The notes below the pieces were generated by a model, which saw nothing but the letters and a program-made list of their open reading frames with translations, was not told the origin of the DNA and did no database searches. A program made the translations under genes and the position numbers. Shown here in pieces: positions 5,931 to 10,173 of a DNA stretch of 10,173 bases. Each line of letters opens with the position of its first letter. Position 1 is the first letter of the stretch. Origin of the DNA: Spirochaetota bacterium (GTDB taxonomy: Bacteria; Spirochaetota; Brevinematia; DTOW01); contig JAPYWX010000047.1 in NCBI GenBank assembly GCA_028276145.1, positions 1 to 10,173 on the forward strand, in the 5' to 3' direction.

Positions 5931-7358
5931 CTAATCTCTAACTATTGTCTTTATTATATTTCCTTCTTTGTCTATAATCTCAATTTTCATTGGCATTTGG
6001 CCTATTGCGTGCGTTGAGCAAGACAAACAAGGATCATAACACCTTATACCTGCTTCAATCCTGTTGAGCATACCTTCTTTTATATCTTCACCTTTTATGT
6101 AAGCCTTTGCAATCTGAGCAACTGTTTTGTTCATAGCGAGGTTATTCTGCCCTGTTGCTATTATTAGGTTAACCTTCTGTAGGATACCATTTTCATCAAC
6201 CCAATAATGATGGAATAGAGTACCTCTCGGTGCCTCTGATACACCAACACCTTCAAGCTTATTGACACCACCTTTTGCCCTGACTTTACCTTTGTATATA
6301 ATAGGATTCTGGACAATCTCTTCTATCTTTTCTATACAATGCAGAATCTCTATTAACCTAGCGTAGTGGTAATAGAAAGAGCTTAAAACTACACCGTTAG
6401 GTGATAGACTCTTGAATTCTTTCAATTCTTTATCTGCTAGAGGTGTACCCATGCTTTTAGCGATGTTCAACCTTGCAAGCGGTCCAACTCTATACATTCC
6501 CTCTGGGAATCCTTTAGACAATATATAAGGTGCCTTCAAATATGAATGGTTTAAACTTGCTTCTCCTATGTATTCGTAATATTTTCTAGGATCAACCTTA
6601 TCAACAATAATGTTACCTTGGGAATCTATTATCCTTAGGTAGCCATCGTGATGGTTATAAGAGCCATCTTCATTAACAAGCCCCATGAAGTAAGATGGGA
6701 AATTACCGAAGTTCTCAACAACATCCTTGTTTTCATCCATGTACCTCTTTATTAGCTCTATTCCCTTCATCGTTGTTTCTTTAACCTCTGGCATCCAATC
6801 AAGTATTATCTGTTTCTTATCTTCGGAGAATGGTTCTCTAACGCCACCAGGGACAGCCCAAGCAGGGTGAATCTTTTTACCACCAAGCATTTCTATTATG
6901 TCCTGCCCAAACTTCCTAAGTCTTATACCCCTTCTAGCCAAATCTGGGAATTTCTCTATTACACCAAAAATATTCCTTTTTGAAGGATCAGAATCAAATC
7001 CCAATAAAAGATCAGGAGAAGACAAATGGAAAAAACTTAAAGCGTGAGATTGAACAAACTGAGCTGAATTCATCATGTATCTTAGGAGTCTAGCAGCTTC
7101 CGGAACCTCAACACCCATTATATCATCACCTGCTCTAGCAGAAGCCAAAAGGTGGCTAACTGGGCAAATACCACATATTCTTTGAGTTATGCCTGGCATT
7201 TCGGTATATAGTCTACCCTCACAGAATTTTTCAAATCCCCTAAGTTCAGTAACATGAAACTGCGCATCTTCAACATTACCCTTATCATCAAGGTAAATAC
7301 TTATTTTTGCATGTCCCTCAATCCTAGTAACTGGATCTAATATTATCCTTTTACTCAT
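5931..7358 (-). CDS. hoxH: HoxH, [NiFe] hydrogenase large subunit (group 3d type)
   Basis: This is the catalytic subunit that carries the Ni-Fe(CN)2CO site and interconverts H2 with protons and electrons in the cytoplasm. With the start chosen it has 475 residues. The nickel ligands are in RICGICPVSH (Cys62, Cys65) and DPCLSCSTH (Cys444, Cys447). N-terminal LDPVTRIEGHAKI is typical. After His450 a 25-residue tail remains, which in the family is cut off by a dedicated endopeptidase after nickel insertion; none is visible in the window. ATG at 7358 follows GGGGGG by a few bases and gives the family N-terminus MSKRIILDP. An in-frame ATG at 7379 (7 more residues, overlapping hoxY by 8 bp) lacks a good ribosome site. 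It is the last gene of the hox operon, and the predicted maturation client of HypA, HypD and HypE. Confidence 0.96.
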   Translation of the reverse strand: MSKRIILDPVTRIEGHAKISIYLDDKGNVEDAQFHVTELRGFEKFCEGRLYTEMPGITQRICGICPVSHLLASARAGDDIMGVEVPEAARLLRYMMNSAQFVQSHALSFFHLSSPDLLLGFDSDPSKRNIFGVIEKFPDLARRGIRLRKFGQDIIEMLGGKKIHPAWAVPGGVREPFSEDKKQIILDWMPEVKETTMKGIELIKRYMDENKDVVENFGNFPSYFMGLVNEDGSYNHHDGYLRIIDSQGNIIVDKVDPRKYYEYIGEASLNHSYLKAPYILSKGFPEGMYRVGPLARLNIAKSMGTPLADKELKEFKSLSPNGVVLSSFYYHYARLIEILHCIEKIEEIVQNPIIYKGKVRAKGGVNKLEGVGVSEAPRGTLFHHYWVDENGILQKVNLIIATGQNNLAMNKTVAQIAKAYIKGEDIKEGMLNRIEAGIRCYDPCLSCSTHAIGQMPMKIEIIDKEGNIIKTIVRD

Positions 7359-7371
7359 ACTACCCCCCAAA

Positions 7372-7935
7372 TTATCCATATCTATAATGCTCTTTTGTGA
7401 ATTCTGGTTGTTTACCTTCTAAAAGACACTTTATTGTGTACCATATAGAATCAGCGGATGGTGGACAACCAGGTAAATAATAATCAACCTTTATAACATG
7501 AGATATAGGAACAACCTTCTTAAGAAGTTTAGGAAGAACAACTTCATCTGAAGGTATTTGCTTACCATGAGTAGCCTTTTCGACATAAACAGCATTCAAG
7601 ACATCTTCCACTTTAAACAAGTTTCTATATGCTGGCATGTTTCCAGTTACAGCACAATCACCGAAAGCAACCACTATCTTGCTCCTCTCCCTAACTATCT
7701 TTAGCACTTCAACATTATCAGTATTGGTAACAGCACCTTCAACAAGAGATATATCAACTTCTGGGTAATTTTGATACTCCTTGACAGGAGTATGTAATTT
7801 CCAATCTGTAATAGGCGACGACATAATTTCAGCGACTTCTGCCAACTCTAAAAGTCTTTCATCAAGGTCCAAAAATGACATGTGACATCCAGAACAACCA
7901 CCAAGCCAAACGGTACCAATCCTTACCTTACCCAT
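7372..7935 (-). CDS. hoxY: HoxY, [NiFe] hydrogenase small subunit
   Basis: This 187-residue protein is the short small subunit typical of group 3 enzymes, with a single proximal [4Fe-4S] cluster that passes electrons from HoxH to HoxU. The cluster cysteines are Cys14 and Cys17 (WLGGCSGCHMSF), Cys94 (FGDCAVTGN) and Cys157 (LPGCPPS). There is no signal peptide and no membrane anchor or medial/distal cluster domain, consistent with a cytoplasmic enzyme. A strong AGGGAGGAG precedes ATG at 7935. Its start overlaps the end of hoxU by 13 bp, so translation is probably coupled. hoxH starts 13 bases after its stop. Confidence 0.96.
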   Translation of the reverse strand: MGKVRIGTVWLGGCSGCHMSFLDLDERLLELAEVAEIMSSPITDWKLHTPVKEYQNYPEVDISLVEGAVTNTDNVEVLKIVRERSKIVVAFGDCAVTGNMPAYRNLFKVEDVLNAVYVEKATHGKQIPSDEVVLPKLLKKVVPISHVIKVDYYLPGCPPSADSIWYTIKCLLEGKQPEFTKEHYRYG

Positions 7936-8639
7936 ATATGCTCCTCCCTTCCTTTTAGGATCCTTTCCAAGAAAGTAGGATCCTTAACCATTTCTGAAGA
8001 TGTAGCACCTTTCTCAAATAGTGCTCCAACAGGGCAAACTTGAACACATTTACCGCACTTTGTACACTCAACAACATTACCCCAAGGTTCATTAAGCCCA
8101 GCTATAACTCTAGCATTGAGCCCTCTACCACCGAGATCCCAAACATGTGCACCCTCAACTTCATCGCAAACTCTTATACATCTCGTACACTTCACACACT
8201 TGCTTTGGTCCATTACAAACCTTTCGTGAGAAGCATCAATCTTAAAACTCTGCCAAAGATAGTCAAATCTAACATGATCCATACCGACGGCGAAACCAAG
8301 ATTCTGTAATTCACAATGCCCATTAACAACGCAAGAAGCACAAATATGATTACCTTCGGCAAAAAGAAGTTCTACTATCAGTCTTCTGTAGTTCTTTAGC
8401 TTTTCAGAATTCGTTTCAACAACCATACCTTCCTGTACTTTCGTTGCACATGCTGGAACAAGTCTAGGCATACCCTTCACTTCTATCAAACACAACCTAC
8501 ATGCAGTAACTGGAGAAAGTCCTTTTAAATCACAGAGAGTTGGAATATTTATTCCATTCTCCTTAGCAACTTCTAAAACAGTTTGTCCTTCTTTACCAGT
8601 GCATTCAACACCATTTATTGTTAAAGTCACAACTCCCAT
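7923..8639 (-). CDS. hoxU: HoxU, diaphorase iron-sulfur subunit
   Basis: This NuoG-N-like electron-wiring subunit links HoxF to HoxY. It has 238 residues. In order: a plant-type [2Fe-2S] domain (Cys36, Cys47, Cys50, Cys64), a His-Cys3 [4Fe-4S] motif (His98, Cys100, Cys103, Cys109, in HICASCVVNGHC), then two ferredoxin-type [4Fe-4S] clusters (CVKCTRCIRVC, Cys148-158; CTKCGKCVQVCP, Cys192-202). This short form, lacking the large NuoG molybdopterin-like domain, is the hydrogenase type. AGGAGG at 8645-8650 (minus strand) sits 5 bases before ATG at 8639. A GTG at 8645 is also in frame but lies within the ribosome site itself, so it is rejected as the start. The Shine-Dalgarno overlaps the hoxF stop codon. 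Confidence 0.95.
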   Translation of the reverse strand: MGVVTLTINGVECTGKEGQTVLEVAKENGINIPTLCDLKGLSPVTACRLCLIEVKGMPRLVPACATKVQEGMVVETNSEKLKNYRRLIVELLFAEGNHICASCVVNGHCELQNLGFAVGMDHVRFDYLWQSFKIDASHERFVMDQSKCVKCTRCIRVCDEVEGAHVWDLGGRGLNARVIAGLNEPWGNVVECTKCGKCVQVCPVGALFEKGATSSEMVKDPTFLERILKGREEHIWVR

Positions 8640-8648
8640 AAACACCTC

Positions 8649-10173
8649 CTATGAATAAAGTGATAATATATCAAATTCCTTTATCTCACATGAACCAGCC
8701 TTACACCTTTTCTCATTTATGTGAGCCAAATATTCATCTTCAAAGTACATAATAGTACTCAAAACTGGGTTAGGTGCAGTCTGTCCAAGTCCACACAAGC
8801 TAGCCTCTCTAACCATATGTGCAAGCTCCTTCAAGTGATTAAAATCATCCATTGTAGCCCTACCCTCAACAATCTTTTGTAATATATTCTTCATTACTGT
8901 AGTACCTACCCTACAAGGCACACATTTACCACAAGACTCCTCAGCACAGAATTCCATAAAAAACCTAGCGACATCCACCATACAAGTTGCGTCATCCATA
9001 ACAATGAATCCACCAGAACCCATTATAGAACCTACTTGCTTCAATGTCTCGTAATCTATAGGCAAATCAAGGTACTTCTCAGGAATACAACCACCCGAAG
9101 GACCACCGGTCTGGACAGCTTTGAACTTCCTACCACCCTGTATACCACCACCAATATCAAAAATCATTTCTCTAATAGTTATACCCATAGGAACTTCAAC
9201 CAACCCTGTATTAACAATCTTACCAGCCAAAGCGAAAACCTTCGTTCCCTTACTCTTCTCAGTACCTATGCTAGCAAACCATTCACCACCATTATTTATG
9301 ATTGCGTAAATGTTAGCGAATGTTTCCACGTTATTTATAAGCGTAGGATACCCCCAAAGTCCTTTCTCAGCAGGGAATGGTGGTCTCTGTCTTGGCATTC
9401 CTCTTCTACCTTCAATCGAAGCAAGCAAAGCTGTTTCCTCACCACAGACGAAAGCACCAGCACCAACCCTAATATCAACTCTGAAATTGAAAGAAGTACC
9501 TAGTATTCTACTACCCAAAAAGCCCATTCTCTCAGCTTCCTTTATAGCCTTTCTAAGTCTTTCAATAGCCAGAGGATACTCTGCCCTAGTGTAAATAAAA
9601 CCTTGCTGAGCACCAACAGCATAAGCCGCTATAGCCATACCTTCAAGCAACCTGTAAGGCATGCTCTCCATTACGCTTCTATCCATGAACGCACCAGGAT
9701 CTCCTTCATCACCATTACATACAACAAACTTGATAGTTGAATTCTGCTTTGCTACCGTCTCCCATTTAATACCCGTTGGGAAACCTGCACCACCTCTACC
9801 TCTAAGCCCGCTCTTCTTAACTTCCTCAATCACATCTTGAGGTGTCATCTCAGTTAGAGCTTTAGCCAAAGCTCTGAATCCTCCAATTGCTACATACTGA
9901 CTTATACTCAATGGGTCAGCATTTCCCATGTCCTTTAGAACTATATAAAACTGTTTCTTAAAAAAAGGATGATCGTAAGCTATCACCTTATCTTCTTTTG
10001 GTGTACCTTTAACAAAATGCTTTTCTATGATACTTTCAACTTCTTCAGACTGTACATAAGTGTAAATTATACCCTCAGGCTCAATCCTCATCAAAGGTCC
10101 TTTACCACAAAGCCCCATACAACCAACTTGCATCACAGCTACTTCATCCTTAAGCCCATACTTTGCTAAAACC
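8649..10173 (-). CDS. hoxF: HoxF, NAD(H)-binding flavoprotein subunit (5' end outside window)
   Basis: The frame is open to the right edge, so the start lies outside; the GTG at 10136 is internal. Of 507 visible residues the first show the end of a thioredoxin-like [2Fe-2S] domain (GCMGLCGKGP, Cys18 and Cys22), so a NuoE-like domain is fused at the N-terminus. Next comes the NuoF core: GLRGRGGAGFPTGIKWE (about 122-138) and CNGDEGDPGAFMDR (about 152-165) for FMN/NAD(H), then GAGAFVCGEETALLASIEG. The [4Fe-4S] cluster cysteines follow in ESCGKCVPC (414, 417, 420) and CGLGQ (460). The protein oxidises or reduces NAD(P)H and passes electrons to HoxU. It ends with KRCKAGSCEIKEF, a cysteine-pair tail without the extra two-cluster ferredoxin domain of HydB/HndC relatives. 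The promoter of the operon is not in the window. Confidence 0.94.
   Translation of the reverse strand, partial: VLAKYGLKDEVAVMQVGCMGLCGKGPLMRIEPEGIIYTYVQSEEVESIIEKHFVKGTPKEDKVIAYDHPFFKKQFYIVLKDMGNADPLSISQYVAIGGFRALAKALTEMTPQDVIEEVKKSGLRGRGGAGFPTGIKWETVAKQNSTIKFVVCNGDEGDPGAFMDRSVMESMPYRLLEGMAIAAYAVGAQQGFIYTRAEYPLAIERLRKAIKEAERMGFLGSRILGTSFNFRVDIRVGAGAFVCGEETALLASIEGRRGMPRQRPPFPAEKGLWGYPTLINNVETFANIYAIINNGGEWFASIGTEKSKGTKVFALAGKIVNTGLVEVPMGITIREMIFDIGGGIQGGRKFKAVQTGGPSGGCIPEKYLDLPIDYETLKQVGSIMGSGGFIVMDDATCMVDVARFFMEFCAEESCGKCVPCRVGTTVMKNILQKIVEGRATMDDFNHLKELAHMVREASLCGLGQTAPNPVLSTIMYFEDEYLAHINEKRCKAGSCEIKEFDILSLYS

Noticed and set aside
8640..8660. Frameshift removing a ferredoxin domain from hoxF
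   Set aside because: The hoxU ribosome site overlaps the hoxF stop and hoxU follows at once. No room or residual ferredoxin motif exists in another frame, so this is a natural end.
7923..10173. NuoEFG of respiratory complex I, or an [FeFe] hydrogenase diaphorase
   Set aside because: HoxU is the short NuoG-N form without the large C-terminal domain, and the operon continues with [NiFe] small and large subunits. No H-cluster motif or complex I membrane subunit is present.

Overview
This is an AT-rich bacterial window, rich in AGA (Arg) and ATA (Ile) codons, with strong GGAGG-type ribosome binding sites before almost every gene. I cannot name the species. The sigma factor's region 2.4 (SYAVWWIKQAI followed by NRTNELLKIER) reminds me of spirochaete and Bacteroidota sigma factors. 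That is memory-based and weak. The gene content indicates an organism that makes and matures a cytoplasmic [NiFe] hydrogenase.

Layout. (1) Positions 1-1525, plus strand: the end of hypD, then hypE and hypA, part of a hydrogenase maturation operon. (2) 1520-2581, minus strand: proB (glutamate 5-kinase), converging on hypA with a 6-bp overlap. (3) 2582-2857: a divergent control region with five tandem 12-13 bp palindromes and a good sigma-70-type promoter for pepA. (4) 2858-4321, plus strand: pepA, a leucyl aminopeptidase. (5) 4322-4571: a control region with two copies of a 17-bp dyad and a near-consensus sigma-54 (-24/-12) promoter. (6) 4572-5894, plus strand: a sigma-70-family sigma factor, then cutA. 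(7) 5900-5919: a hairpin between convergent units. (8) 5931-10173, minus strand: hoxF (start outside the window), hoxU, hoxY and hoxH, an NAD(P)-coupled group 3d type hydrogenase operon.

How the genes fit together. HoxF and HoxU form the diaphorase (FMN, NAD(H) and Fe-S wiring). HoxY and HoxH form the hydrogenase module with the NiFe site. HypD and HypE help build the Fe(CN)2CO unit and HypA delivers nickel to the large subunit. The hyp and hox operons lie about 4.4 kb apart, face each other, and are separated by housekeeping genes.

The most interesting signal is the region before the sigma factor gene. A -24/-12 element matching 11 of 12 conserved positions of the sigma-54 consensus lies at the right distance to give a transcript starting just before the Shine-Dalgarno. 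Two identical dyads sit about 113 and 148 bp upstream, where enhancer-binding activators usually bind. This suggests a sigma-54 to sigma-70-family cascade, comparable in logic to RpoN-RpoS in Borrelia. The second is the palindrome array beside proB, which no standard feature explains. Both are inferences from sequence alone.
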